A stretch of 64,000 nucleotides of DNA, from assembly GCA_937973635.1 (NCBI GenBank), contig CALJJZ010000035.1, positions 74,812-138,811 on the forward strand, in the 5' to 3' direction. The notes below the pieces were generated by a model. The model was not told the origin of the DNA. It searched no databases and saw only the letters and a list, made by a program, of their open reading frames with translations. The DNA is from an uncultured Bacillota bacterium. Its GTDB lineage: Bacteria; Bacillota; Dethiobacteria; DTU022; UBA8154. A program made the position numbers and the translations under genes. Below, piece after piece: positions 28,064 to 37,689 of the stretch (its first letter is position 1; the number at the start of each line of letters is the position of its first letter).

Positions 28064-28546
28064 ATGTCTATCCCTGCCCTGATTCCCACCGTCATCCTTT
28101 TTATCCTGGGCATACTCGGTATGGCGCTGCCCGTGCTGCCCGGCGCCGCCCTGATCTGGGCGGGCATGTTCCTTTACGGCGTACTTACCGGTTTTAGCAG
28201 CCTCGGCTTTGCCTTTTACCTGCTGCAGGGTCTGGCTGTGCTCCTGGCCTGGAGCATCGATTATTTTGCCACAGCCCTGGGCACGCGCTATTCCGGCGGT
28301 TCCAGAACGGCGGTCCTTGGCGCAGTGCTAGGCCTGTTTTTAGGCCTGTTTCTCCTCGGCCCGGCGGGGATCATTTTTGGCCCTTTCCTGGGCGCTCTGG
28401 CAGGAGAGCTATTGCGGGGTACCCCCGCAGATAAAGCGCTCCGTTCCAGCTTGGGAGCGCTGATCGGCGTAGTGGGCGGGCTGCTGCTCAAACTGCTGCT
28501 GGCAGCAGCGATGATCTACTGGTTTTTCCAGCAGATCCTCTTTTAA
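28064..28546 (+). CDS. DUF456 family membrane protein
   Basis: GMALPVLPGAALIWAGMFLYG, DYFATALGTRYSGGSRTAVLGAVLGLFLGLFLLGPAGIIFGPFLGALAGELL. Confidence 0.85.
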   Translation: MSIPALIPTVILFILGILGMALPVLPGAALIWAGMFLYGVLTGFSSLGFAFYLLQGLAVLLAWSIDYFATALGTRYSGGSRTAVLGAVLGLFLGLFLLGPAGIIFGPFLGALAGELLRGTPADKALRSSLGALIGVVGGLLLKLLLAAAMIYWFFQQILF

Positions 28547-28583
28547 GCGGCAGCCCAGGCAAGGGGCATGGTCGGAGCCACCC

Positions 28584-29630
28584 TCAGCTTAAAGGCCCGT
28601 TGCTATGCTTTTTTTCTTCCTCCGCGGCTATTTGCGGGTGAAAGGCAGCATCAAGGCTACCGGCCAGGACGAGGGAGATATCATCGATCAAGGTATCGAT
28701 CTCTTTGGGCGTAACAATGAGGCCGCCTGTATAGGGGTTGAGGATCTCCTGGATAATCTCTCTTTTCTCCTGCCAGTCCATTTTTTGGACAATACCGGCC
28801 AGAACGTTGCCCTGGGGCGACTCTTTCTTCAGGCCCTCGGCAATATGTTCAAAACTATCCCCGGCAATAGTTGCCGCATCAACTACTGTAGGTACGCCGA
28901 TGGAAAAAGTGGGGATTCCCCCCATTGTCTCCCTGTTAATACCCAGGCGCCTGTTCCCTACGCCGGAGCCGGGGACCACCCCCGTATCGGCCACCTGGAT
29001 CGTGGTATGGAGCCGTTCCAGGCGCTGCGCCGCCAGGGCGTCGATGGCCACCATAACGTCGGGCCGGACCTGCTGCGCCACGCCACGGATGATTTCACCG
29101 GTTTCAATGCCCGTAATCCCCAGCACGCCCGGCGAGATAGCGCAAACAGGACGGTAACCTTCCCCCAGCAGCTCCGGTTTCAGCTGCAGGATATGCCTTG
29201 TTATAAAAATTTCCTGCACCACACGCGGCCCCAGGGCATCGGGGGTGACATTCCAGTTGCCCAGCCCGATAACCAACACCGTATGATTGTCCTTCAAAGC
29301 AAAAAATTTTTGCAGCTCCTGGTAGAGGACCCTCACAACCTTATCCTGCAGCCGGGTATCTTTTTTGCGCAGACCCGGCACCTCAAGGGTCAGGTAGTTA
29401 CCCATGGCCTTTCCCATGCGGGCTGCCGCCTGCTCCGTAGTTATGGCCACGCGGTTAATGGTAATATCCCCGTCCCCTTCTTTCTCCACATTTACACCTG
29501 GAACGTCCTCGGTTTTCGTGAGAAGCTCGTGGGCTTCCAGGGCCAGATCCGTGCGCACGTTTGAGCCCGGCACGTACCCCGGCCTGCTGCTGTCGTCTGT
29601 TTCCATTATCCGCTGAGTGTACATGATCAT
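28584..29630 (-). CDS. gpr: Spore germination protease GPR
   Basis: RTDLALEAHELL...VLVIGLGNWNVTPDALGPRVV...ISPGVLGITGIETGEII...AIDALAAQRLERLHTTIQVADTGVVPGSGVGNRR. Confidence 0.96.
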   Translation of the reverse strand: MIMYTQRIMETDDSSRPGYVPGSNVRTDLALEAHELLTKTEDVPGVNVEKEGDGDITINRVAITTEQAAARMGKAMGNYLTLEVPGLRKKDTRLQDKVVRVLYQELQKFFALKDNHTVLVIGLGNWNVTPDALGPRVVQEIFITRHILQLKPELLGEGYRPVCAISPGVLGITGIETGEIIRGVAQQVRPDVMVAIDALAAQRLERLHTTIQVADTGVVPGSGVGNRRLGINRETMGGIPTFSIGVPTVVDAATIAGDSFEHIAEGLKKESPQGNVLAGIVQKMDWQEKREIIQEILNPYTGGLIVTPKEIDTLIDDISLVLAGSLDAAFHPQIAAEEEKKHSNGPLS

Positions 29631-29691
29631 CCCGGCAGAAAAAAGCCGGTGCCTCCCTTAGCCTGTATTCTGGGTCTAAATTTTTCTGCAG

Positions 29692-29705
29692 TTAGGTTAA
29701 CCTAA
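29692..29705. promoter_or_regulatory. Perfect 14-bp palindrome TTAGGTTAACCTAA upstream of gpr
   Basis: Read directly between the HD-GYP stop and gpr start. Confidence 0.4.
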
Positions 29706-29725
29706 AAAAAAGCGGGTATACGGGG

Positions 29726-30838
29726 CTAATCTTTGACAATAGCGGTAATAAATGTGGTGCGTTCTTCCGAGAGGTCAAGCCTGATGTCGGGACGACCGTC
29801 AATTTGAATAATGGGGCGCAGCGGTGACGCAGCATGATGGGAGACCACACAGCCTGTTTCTCCCGTACTTAAAGCCACTTTGGTGCCTACAGGGTACAAG
29901 GACATCTGCCGGATAAAAACCTTTACCTTTTCATAGTCCAGATGGTCCAGGACGCTGCCCATGACTACTTCCGCCCCTTCATGGGGCAGCAGCCCCTCCC
30001 GGTAAACCCTGTCCGTTGTCAGGGCGTCGTACACGTCGGCAATGGCCAGGATCCTGGCCCAGTCATGGATCTGGACTCCGGCCAAATTCTGGAAATAGCC
30101 GCTCCCGTTTATTTTTTCATGGTGCTGGCTTACGGCGGCAAGAATATTGTTATTGATACTCTTCAGGTTTTTTAAGCGTTCATAGCTATAGTAAACGTGT
30201 TTCTTCATGGTCATAAACTCCTGGTGCGTCAAAGGGCCCGGTTTATCCACTATCTCCCTGGGGATGTCCATTTTGCCGATATCATGGAGTAAGCCCGCCA
30301 GGCAGATATCCTTCAGGGCCTGGTCTTTATACCCCAGGAACTTTGCCAGAGTCGCCGCATAGATAGCCACATTGACCGAATGGGAGTAGGTGTAGTTATC
30401 AATGGCCTTCAACACCGCTATCTGCGGAAAAACGTACGGGTCGCGGATAATCTCCTCGGAGATGTTGACCGCCGCCTCCATAATTTCTTTTACGCCCTGC
30501 TCGTCGATATTCTGGTCCTTTCTAAACAGCTTCTTGATGGTTTCAAAAGTAGCGATATATATTTTCCTAGTTTGCTCATTAATGGTCGAAGGCAGGGGGC
30601 GGATCGTGGCTCCGGCTTCCGCACCGCCAGAGGCGTCCCTATTTAACACCAGATACTGGGGATCGTTAACCACACACCTGCCTTTTACGGCAAAGGCATG
30701 GAGACGTTTCAGGTGCTGCTGGTTAATCTGCGTGCCCGCAGGGATCAAAACGGCACCTGTCTTGTCATGGATGAGGTCTTTGGCCAGGACCAGGCCGGGC
30801 ACCAGCTTGCTGATTTCAATCGTAAAAGTTTTAATCAT
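29726..30838 (-). CDS. HD-GYP domain protein (putative c-di-GMP phosphodiesterase)
   Basis: HSVNVAIYAATLAKFLGYKD...GLLHDIGKMDIPREIVDKPGPLTHQEF...QHHEKINGSGYF...ARILAIADVYDALTTDRVYR. Confidence 0.92.
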   Translation of the reverse strand: MIKTFTIEISKLVPGLVLAKDLIHDKTGAVLIPAGTQINQQHLKRLHAFAVKGRCVVNDPQYLVLNRDASGGAEAGATIRPLPSTINEQTRKIYIATFETIKKLFRKDQNIDEQGVKEIMEAAVNISEEIIRDPYVFPQIAVLKAIDNYTYSHSVNVAIYAATLAKFLGYKDQALKDICLAGLLHDIGKMDIPREIVDKPGPLTHQEFMTMKKHVYYSYERLKNLKSINNNILAAVSQHHEKINGSGYFQNLAGVQIHDWARILAIADVYDALTTDRVYREGLLPHEGAEVVMGSVLDHLDYEKVKVFIRQMSLYPVGTKVALSTGETGCVVSHHAASPLRPIIQIDGRPDIRLDLSEERTTFITAIVKD

Positions 30839-31004
30839 AAATGAGAGTACCTGCTATTTTTTTAAAATAAATATTTCCTGGGGAATATTCTCCGGGCAAC
30901 CCGCTAAATCCTGCTCAAGTTTTTAAAAAAGAGAAAAGGGAATATTTTAGGCAAAGGCCGCCGGTGGGCCGGGCCGGCCGCAAACAGACCGGCTGAAAAT
31001 GAAG

Positions 31005-31040
31005 AAATTCGCGACGTAGCCATGCAGCTGTCGCGAATTT
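31005..31040 (-). terminator. Terminator-like hairpin downstream of the small membrane protein gene
   Basis: AAATTCGCGAC-gtagccatgcagct-GTCGCGAATTT, U-rich on the minus strand after the stem. Confidence 0.7.
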
Positions 31041-31090
31041 TCAGGCTAACCACATTTTAAAAGGAGACAGGGACTTAAGGCCCGCGGCTT

Positions 31091-31432
31091 TTAACGAAGC
31101 TCGGTGGGCACAAAAAGGTCGATTACGCCGATAACCACCGCCGCCAGTAAAGCGCCGAGGATGCTGATGCTCATACCGGGGACAATATACTGTGAAAGAT
31201 AAATAACAACTGCTGCCGTTAAAAAACCGACAATCCCGCGGTTCTGCGGCGAAATCCTGCGGCCGAACAAACTTTCCACAATGTAACCCAGCACAGAGAT
31301 GACCACTGCGGCAATCAGGGCCTGACCAAAGGTTAAAGCAGCAAAACCGGGAAGCAGGAAACTGACCAGCATCAACACCAGGGCGGAAACAATAAAACGG
31401 ACAATCAGCCCGACCAGGGCGGAAACGCGCAT
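31091..31432 (-). CDS. Small membrane protein (phage-holin-family IV / DUF2512-like)
   Basis: MRVSALVGLIVRFIVSALVLMLVSFLLPGF...AAVVISVLGYIVESLFGRRISPQNRGIVGFLTAAVVIYLSQYIVPGM; four TM segments; exact start uncertain. Confidence 0.75.
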   Translation of the reverse strand: MRVSALVGLIVRFIVSALVLMLVSFLLPGFAALTFGQALIAAVVISVLGYIVESLFGRRISPQNRGIVGFLTAAVVIYLSQYIVPGMSISILGALLAAVVIGVIDLFVPTELR

Positions 31433-31546
31433 CATTTCACCTCCTTTGCCGCACAAACGCGTTGTGCGGGTCTGTCGATCCTAAATGGTGTGGTCACTAT
31501 TATGATATCCATCCGCTGTGTAAATATACCAATATCTTTTATCCCC

Positions 31547-31582
31547 GCCGCCACCATGGAGGCGGCACGTTTTTTTGCCGCC
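31547..31582 (+). promoter_or_regulatory. Terminator with overlapping alternative hairpin upstream of rpsT (attenuator-like)
   Basis: GCCGCC(31547-31552)/GGCGGC(31561-31566)+T7; GGCGGC can instead pair with GCCGCC (31577-31582). Confidence 0.4.
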
Positions 31583-31642
31583 GGGAGTTGCTTTTTGCCA
31601 GCAGCCGTGATAGAATAATGCCTGTTATGAGGAGGTGAAAGC

Positions 31643-31909
31643 GTGCCTAACACTAAATCAGCAATAAAAAGGACGAAGCAGGCAGAAGTACGGCGTCAAC
31701 GCAACCGCCAGGTCAAATCACGCCTGAAAACGGCAATAAAACAGTTCCTTGCAGCCGTCCAGGGGGAAGAGAGCCAGGAAGCCCAGCGCAAGTTTATCCA
31801 GGCCACCAAAGTAATTGACAAGGCGGCAGCCAAGGGCGTCCTGCACAAAAGGACCGCTGCCCGCAAAAAATCCCGCCTTGCCAGAATACTGAACAAACAG
31901 GCGGGTTGA
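31643..31909 (+). CDS. rpsT: 30S ribosomal protein S20
   Basis: MPNTKSAIKRTKQAEVRRQRNRQVKSRLKTAIK; aggaggtg RBS. Confidence 0.97.
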   Translation: MPNTKSAIKRTKQAEVRRQRNRQVKSRLKTAIKQFLAAVQGEESQEAQRKFIQATKVIDKAAAKGVLHKRTAARKKSRLARILNKQAG

Positions 31910-31970
31910 GAGTAAAAACTTATCCAAGGCAAAAAAGCCCCCTTATTATTTAAGGAGGCTTTATTATTTT

Positions 31971-32147
31971 TTATTTGTTTTTTGTGCAGGCGTCGTCTTT
32001 CTTTTCCCAGGCATAAATACTGCAGCCGGCGCAATCAAAGCACTTCTCCACCAGGCTCATATTGCAGCGGGGGCAGCGCAGGATCTCTCTTTGGGAGAGG
32101 ATGTAACCACAGCGGGGACATTTAATTTTTTTGTTTGGAGCGGCCAT
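31971..32147 (-). CDS. Small zinc-ribbon protein (58 aa), absent from the ORF track
   Basis: MAAPNKKIKCPRCGYILSQREILRCPRCNMSLVEKCFDCAGCSIYAWEKKDDACTKNK*; CxxC motifs; downstream of feoB on the same strand. Confidence 0.8.
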   Translation of the reverse strand: MAAPNKKIKCPRCGYILSQREILRCPRCNMSLVEKCFDCAGCSIYAWEKKDDACTKNK

Positions 32148-32222
32148 CTTTTGACACCCCCTGGTCGCTTCAGCTTTTCTCCTTATTCTCCGTCTTATTT
32201 ACCCTCACCTGACAGGCTTAGC

Positions 32223-34088
32223 TTAGAGCATCACGCGGGCCAGCAGGCCGCCTACCAGAAAGGCGGTTACAAAGGAGCCTGTCCAGATCAGCAGGCCGTC
32301 TTTTGCCCCCCGCTCCTTCAGGATTACAAGGACAGAGGCAATACAGGGGACAAAGAGCGTAATCGCAACCAGCGCCACCAGGGTTTGCCCCGGCGCCAGC
32401 GGCAGCGCGTAAAGCCCCGCCGCGCCGAAATCGCGCCTGACGATGCCCATGATAAAAGCCGTAGCCGCCTCGGACGGCAGACCCAGCCAGTCCTGCACCA
32501 GGGGGCGGGCAAGGGCCTGAATCCGATACAATATGCCTGACAGTTCCATAAAGCTGATTAGCAACGCTCCCACCGCAAAAAGGGGCGCCGCTTCTTTAAG
32601 GAAATGGACGGTACGCATATACGTTTTGCGTAAAATATTGCCCGGCCGGGGCAAACGCAAAAGAGGCAGGTCTATGAGCAGATCGGTGGACCGCCCGGGC
32701 AGCACCTTCTCCATAACCAGGCCAAGCCCCACAAAGACGGCGCCCACAGTGGCAAGGTAGATCACCAGGTAAAGCGGGCCAAGGGGAGCAACCATGCCAA
32801 AGATAACCCCCAGCTGGGCGGAACAGGGGATAGCAATGCCCAGCAGGGCAGTGGCAATGATCCGTTCCCGCTGGGAGCCGAGCAAACGCGTTGTAATCGT
32901 AGCCATGGTAACACAGCCAAGGCCCAGGATAATGGGTATGACGGCCCTTCCGTTCAGCCCCATTTTAACCAGGAGCCTGTCCATTAAAGTAGCCACACGG
33001 GGCAGGTAACCCGAGTCCTCCATGAGGGAAAGGCTGAAGTAAAACCCGGCCACTAGGGGCATAAGCAATCCCAGCAGGTAGACCATAGTCATGGTCAGGA
33101 GGCCGTATTCGCCCGCCAGGATGTAGGCCATCAGCGACCCCGGAGTAAAGATGCGTTCTATCAGCCTTTCCACCAGGGGCACGTAGTATCCTTCCATGAC
33201 TACTTCTTCAGTAAAATCCACCACTACCTGGGCAATAAACACACCGATAAAGTAATACATGCCTATAAGGCTGAGGATTAAAAGGGGCAGACCCGTGCTT
33301 GTGCGCAGCATCATCTGTCCCAGGCGGACAGCAAAGCCGGTGCCGGCGCTGCTTTCTTTGACTACCGCCTTTACTATCTCATTAACACGGTTACGGCGGA
33401 GCAGGTAGATCTCCTCCTGCTTCCCTGCGGCCCCTTCGGGCATCTGCGGTGGTATTTCCACAGAAGGATCCTCTTCCAGGTAAAGGAGCGCTTCCCTCGC
33501 CGAGGGGAAATAAGCCAGGAGAGGTGCCAGCAGAGCATCGACCTGACTGACCCTTTTACCCCGGGAGGCCCCGGCCAGGGCTGCCTTTACTTCCTCCAGC
33601 CCCTCTCCCCTGACAGCTACAGTAGGAATGACAGGCACTCCCAGCTCCTCTGCCAAAACCCGATGGTCGATTTCTATCCCGTTTTGCTGCGCTTCATCCA
33701 CCATGTTCAGGGCCACAACCAGGGGTATGCCCATATCAATGAGCTGCTGCGTAAGGAAAAGATCCCTTTCCAGGTGCATGGCATTTACAATATTAATAAT
33801 TATATCGGCCTGCAGGATGACATCCCGGGCCACCCTCTCCTCGTCATTAAACGAAGAAACGCCGTAAATCCCGGGCGTATCCAGCAACAGGTCCTCTCCC
33901 AGCGCGCTCTGGCTGATCTCCACAGTCGTGCCGGGAAAATTGGAGACCTCTACATAACGGTTGGTTAAAGCATTAAAAATAACAGACTTTCCTACATTGG
34001 GGTTGCCGGCAAGGACAATAACCCTCTTGCCGCTTTTGCCCCCAAACTCTCTGGCCAGCTTCTTATTGTTAATCCGCGTCAGCACCAC
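32223..34088 (-). CDS. feoB: Ferrous iron transport protein B
   Basis: VIVLAGNPNVGKSVIFNALT, DTPGIYG, NMVDEA, multiple TM segments with FeoB pattern. Confidence 0.95.
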   Translation of the reverse strand: MVLTRINNKKLAREFGGKSGKRVIVLAGNPNVGKSVIFNALTNRYVEVSNFPGTTVEISQSALGEDLLLDTPGIYGVSSFNDEERVARDVILQADIIINIVNAMHLERDLFLTQQLIDMGIPLVVALNMVDEAQQNGIEIDHRVLAEELGVPVIPTVAVRGEGLEEVKAALAGASRGKRVSQVDALLAPLLAYFPSAREALLYLEEDPSVEIPPQMPEGAAGKQEEIYLLRRNRVNEIVKAVVKESSAGTGFAVRLGQMMLRTSTGLPLLILSLIGMYYFIGVFIAQVVVDFTEEVVMEGYYVPLVERLIERIFTPGSLMAYILAGEYGLLTMTMVYLLGLLMPLVAGFYFSLSLMEDSGYLPRVATLMDRLLVKMGLNGRAVIPIILGLGCVTMATITTRLLGSQRERIIATALLGIAIPCSAQLGVIFGMVAPLGPLYLVIYLATVGAVFVGLGLVMEKVLPGRSTDLLIDLPLLRLPRPGNILRKTYMRTVHFLKEAAPLFAVGALLISFMELSGILYRIQALARPLVQDWLGLPSEAATAFIMGIVRRDFGAAGLYALPLAPGQTLVALVAITLFVPCIASVLVILKERGAKDGLLIWTGSFVTAFLVGGLLARVML

Positions 34089-34201
34089 GGCACGTTCCCG
34101 CCTTCCCCCGACCCATCACTATCATGTTTGGCTGTGCCTATTTTTATGCCGAAAATTAATAAGTTAGAAGCCCTGAAGCCCTAATGAAGCAATAATAATG
34201 A

Positions 34202-34420
34202 TCAGGCCGGTTCTACGGTAATACGCCGCGCCAGTCCCCTGCCGATGGCCAGTTCCTGGTGCCCCCGGCGAATAACCACCGGCCCGTAAGGCAGTTTCTC
34301 GGTGCAGGTTATCTCCGTTCCTTCCGTCACGCCAAAACGGATAGCCTTAACCCGCATCTGCGGGTCTTCAATATTTTTAATAATCAATTTTTCTCCTGTT
34401 TTTGCCTGCTCCAGCGTCAT
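34202..34420 (-). CDS. feoA: Ferrous iron transport protein A (FeoA domain)
   Basis: MTLEQAKTGEKLIIKNIEDPQMRVKAIRFGVTEGTEITCTEKLPYGPVVIRRGHQELAIGRGLARRITV; ATG 34418-34420. Confidence 0.9.
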   Translation of the reverse strand: MTLEQAKTGEKLIIKNIEDPQMRVKAIRFGVTEGTEITCTEKLPYGPVVIRRGHQELAIGRGLARRITVEPA

Positions 34421-34510
34421 CTGATTCAAACCTCCTTCAGCAGTATATGCACACCGGAGGGATTTGGGGAAGGCCCGCCGGTTTGGAAATTGGCTTAACA
34501 TTTTTAATAT

Positions 34511-34525
34511 TGATAACTATTATCA
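34511..34525. promoter_or_regulatory. Fur box upstream of feoAB
   Basis: TGATAACTATTATCA, one mismatch to the 7-1-7 consensus TGATAATNATTATCA. Confidence 0.75.
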
Positions 34526-34573
34526 GTAGTTGCGAAAAAAATAATCCAAAACCCATGCAATAACCACATACAA

Positions 34574-34588
34574 TGAGACCTATTCTCA
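34574..34588. promoter_or_regulatory. Second, weaker Fur/DtxR-like 7-1-7 inverted repeat
   Basis: TGAGACCTATTCTCA. Confidence 0.35.
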
Positions 34589-34622
34589 CTTAATTAAATC
34601 TTATCCCGAAAAAGCCCCCTTG

Positions 34623-35723
34623 TCAAGGTTTTTTTCGGGCAGAAATTTTTTCCTCCAGAGGCTCGAAGACCACGCTGTAAATCAGCTGTTCCAGGGCCTC
34701 CTCGCCGGGGAGACGGCCGGTTTTAATGCGCAGATCCACTTCTTTTAGTTCAGCAAGCAGGTACGGTAAAGAGGCGGCAGGGAAATTGGTCAACTGTTCC
34801 TGCAGCCTGGCCGCCACGAACGGGGGCACCTGCAGAGCGGCGGCCATCTTTCCGGGCGCCAGCCCCTGTTCCTGCAGGAGCCGGGCACGGTATAACAGGC
34901 GGAAATGGCGTATAATTAAAGCGAGGATACGCAGCGGCGGTTCATTCCGCCGACGTATTTTATGGAAATGGTAGAGGGCAGCCACGGCATTTTTTTTCCC
35001 CAGCTCGTCCACCAAGCTAAAAACATCGCCCTGAAGATTCTCTGAAACCAGCATCTCCACATGGGAAGATTCGATTCTCCGGCCATGCTCAAGGAAAAGG
35101 AGCAGTTTGTCCAGCTCGCGGCGCAGCAGGTCAAGGTTCTCACCGCTTCTTTCCAGGAGCAGCGCCAGTGCAGCCGCGTCTATTTCCTTGTCCCCTTTTT
35201 TCAGTTCGTCGCGTGCCCAGCGGGCCAGGGCAGCACCCTTGAGCGGGGGGAAATCCACTAGCACCCCCTGTGCCTCCAGGTATTTAATCAGTTTCCTGCG
35301 CCTGTCCACCTCCGGCACAGAAAAGATAAGCAGCGTCTCTTCCAGCCCGGCAGCAAGAACTGAGGCCAGCCATGCTTCCGTAGGAAGATCATCCCGGGAG
35401 CCGCTTTTTCCGGGAAGAGGCTCCCCTCCATCTCCGGCAGCGGCTTTCTTCTTAGTCTCAGAGCCAAAATAGGGCGCATCTTTGACCAGCAGGACACGGC
35501 CCCGGCCAAAGATAGTGAGCTGGGCCACCTCCTGCAGCAGCTCTCTCCAGGGCACCTTTTTGCCGTCAATCCTCAGCAAATCGGGCGCAGCCCCCTTTTG
35601 AGCCAGCAGCTCCAGCATGATGCCCAGCAGCTCCTCTTTCAGCGTCTCCTCGGCGCCGACAAAAAGATAAAGGGGGCGCAGTTTTCCCTTTTTCAATTCC
35701 AGCCTGGCCTGACGATAGTCCAT
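34623..35723 (-). CDS. holA: DNA polymerase III subunit delta
   Basis: LYLFVGAEETLKEELLGIML...LLVKDAPYF...VDFPPLKGAALARWARDELKK; conserved position near rpsT/gpr. Confidence 0.9.
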   Translation of the reverse strand: MDYRQARLELKKGKLRPLYLFVGAEETLKEELLGIMLELLAQKGAAPDLLRIDGKKVPWRELLQEVAQLTIFGRGRVLLVKDAPYFGSETKKKAAAGDGGEPLPGKSGSRDDLPTEAWLASVLAAGLEETLLIFSVPEVDRRRKLIKYLEAQGVLVDFPPLKGAALARWARDELKKGDKEIDAAALALLLERSGENLDLLRRELDKLLLFLEHGRRIESSHVEMLVSENLQGDVFSLVDELGKKNAVAALYHFHKIRRRNEPPLRILALIIRHFRLLYRARLLQEQGLAPGKMAAALQVPPFVAARLQEQLTNFPAASLPYLLAELKEVDLRIKTGRLPGEEALEQLIYSVVFEPLEEKISARKKP

Positions 35724-35804
35724 CTTTACCTCCTGTGGCCAAAATGCCCCGTCCTGCTTTGAGGTTAGTATTCTCCCTGTATCGCCTTTATTCCTCCTTG
35801 CCGT

Positions 35805-37523
35805 TTAATCACCTTTCCAGGAGGGGACCATACAGACAGGGAGCTCGGCGGCACAGTCATAGTGCCCTTCTTCACCCGGCTGAGGCTGCAGCAGGGGTTC
35901 TTGCAGGGAAGCAGGAATGGAGATGCCCATGGCCAAATAAGCGCCGGCCAGGTGCTGGCGGAAAAGGACTTCAAAGGGTGCCGCCAAGTGATAGGGCATG
36001 CTGTCCACCCACCAGGTGAAATCGCTGCCTTCAGCTTTATAGATGCTGCCCATGGCCTTTTGCAGAGCATGGGGCGCAGGGGACTTTGCCGCCCACTTTT
36101 GCACAGCCTGCCGCGTTTCCAGGAGGCGATTCCAGATCCTGTTTTTATGCTCTGTGCCAATCCAGCGTGCCAGGTTATGGTCAACCCATGAACCGGTAGC
36201 CAGGTGGGTGATCCTTCTTTTGGGCGGGTTTTCGGCCAGGTAAGCGGCCACTGTAACCGTTTTAAGATAAGGGTCGGCAGCAAGCTTGCCATAGAGGGCG
36301 TGGAGAAACTCGTTTTTCTCGCCGGCATACCACTCCCACGCGTTCTCCCCGTCCAGGGCGATGGTCACAAGGTAATTCCCGCTGCTCCCCTGCAATTTTT
36401 CCCGGATTACCTGCAGGCGGTGCACCAGATCCCCTGCTGCAGCGTGGGCCGACATATGCTGATAAACAAAGCCAATCCGGTCGGAAAGGTGATGGTCCCG
36501 GAAAATTATGGGCAGCTCCACCCCTTCACCGCAGGCCAGATAGGGCTGGTAAAGGACTTCGGGGTTCAAGACATGTCCATATCCGTCCCGGTAGATCTCC
36601 AGATCCAGGGAACGGGCCAGAATCTGTTCATCGGTAATGGTCCACTTCAGACCCAGATCCGCCAGAAGAGGGAGGGTTTCCGGGCTGACTGCCATTTCCG
36701 GCGGCCAAAAACCGCACGCTTCCGCGTCAAAGAGCCGTCGGTACTGGCTTAAAGCCATCTCCACCTGTGCCCTGGCATCTTCGGGAAAAGCAAAACGCTG
36801 CGGCAAAGCCAGGCCGGGCGTGGCGCGCAGCGCCGTGTAGTTGTCCACCAAAAGAGGGATAATGGGATGATAATAAGCTGTGGTTATGATCTCTATCTGC
36901 CCTTTTTTTTGCAGGCGGCGGTGCACAGGGATAACGTCTTCCATCAGGGAAAAATGGTACTTCAACAATTCTTCCTTTTCCTTTTCCGAAAAGTTGCGGC
37001 CTTTAAGCTCAAGGCCATGCAAAAAAGCATCCTGTCTGCGGATCTCCGGGTCAATCCAGACCAGGTTAAACCAGACCTGCAGATCAAGGTAATCCTGCAC
37101 AGTGTACCGCTGCCGCGCCCTTTCTATCTCCTCCGGCCCCGGGGCATGGAGGCCGCGTCTTTCCAGGAGCTGCCGGTAATAGGGGTATCTGGCAATTACC
37201 CGGTCATGCTGAATATCAAAATAATGGCGCAGCAGGAAAGATTGCTCTCGGGCATCAAGTTCCCGCGCCTTTTTCATTACCGCCAGGTAAAGATCTGCAG
37301 CCCCCTCCTCCAGGTAACCCTCGAGCTGCGCCAAAAGAGAAGGGCTCAAGCTGAAAGTGGCCCTGATCTCCAGGTACTGCTCCAGGAGAGAGGCCATGCG
37401 CAGATAATCCTTGGCGGCATGGAGCCTTACCCAGGGCATAATAAAAAGGCCCCGTTGCTCGTCCCGATAATAGGGCTGGTGCTGGTTCCAGACAAAGGCA
37501 ACATGGAGGATTTTTTCTGTCAC
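35805..37523 (-). CDS. Glycoside hydrolase family 57 (amylase/amylopullulanase-type)
   Basis: HVAFVWNQHQPYYRD...GFWPPEMAVSPETLPLLADLGLKWTITDEQIL...IALDGENAWEWY. Confidence 0.92.
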   Translation of the reverse strand: MTEKILHVAFVWNQHQPYYRDEQRGLFIMPWVRLHAAKDYLRMASLLEQYLEIRATFSLSPSLLAQLEGYLEEGAADLYLAVMKKARELDAREQSFLLRHYFDIQHDRVIARYPYYRQLLERRGLHAPGPEEIERARQRYTVQDYLDLQVWFNLVWIDPEIRRQDAFLHGLELKGRNFSEKEKEELLKYHFSLMEDVIPVHRRLQKKGQIEIITTAYYHPIIPLLVDNYTALRATPGLALPQRFAFPEDARAQVEMALSQYRRLFDAEACGFWPPEMAVSPETLPLLADLGLKWTITDEQILARSLDLEIYRDGYGHVLNPEVLYQPYLACGEGVELPIIFRDHHLSDRIGFVYQHMSAHAAAGDLVHRLQVIREKLQGSSGNYLVTIALDGENAWEWYAGEKNEFLHALYGKLAADPYLKTVTVAAYLAENPPKRRITHLATGSWVDHNLARWIGTEHKNRIWNRLLETRQAVQKWAAKSPAPHALQKAMGSIYKAEGSDFTWWVDSMPYHLAAPFEVLFRQHLAGAYLAMGISIPASLQEPLLQPQPGEEGHYDCAAELPVCMVPSWKGD

Positions 37524-37689
37524 CTGCTTACCCTCTTTCTTATTGCGGCCATCGTTTTTTCCCCTTTGCCGAGCATACTCTAAAAAACAAACTTAGCTTT
37601 CCCTTACGGTTTTTTTTTATACTGCTCTGTGCCGCGGCTATAAATATCCTTTTTAGGGGTTATAATAGCTGCAGGGAAAAGAAAAAGGG

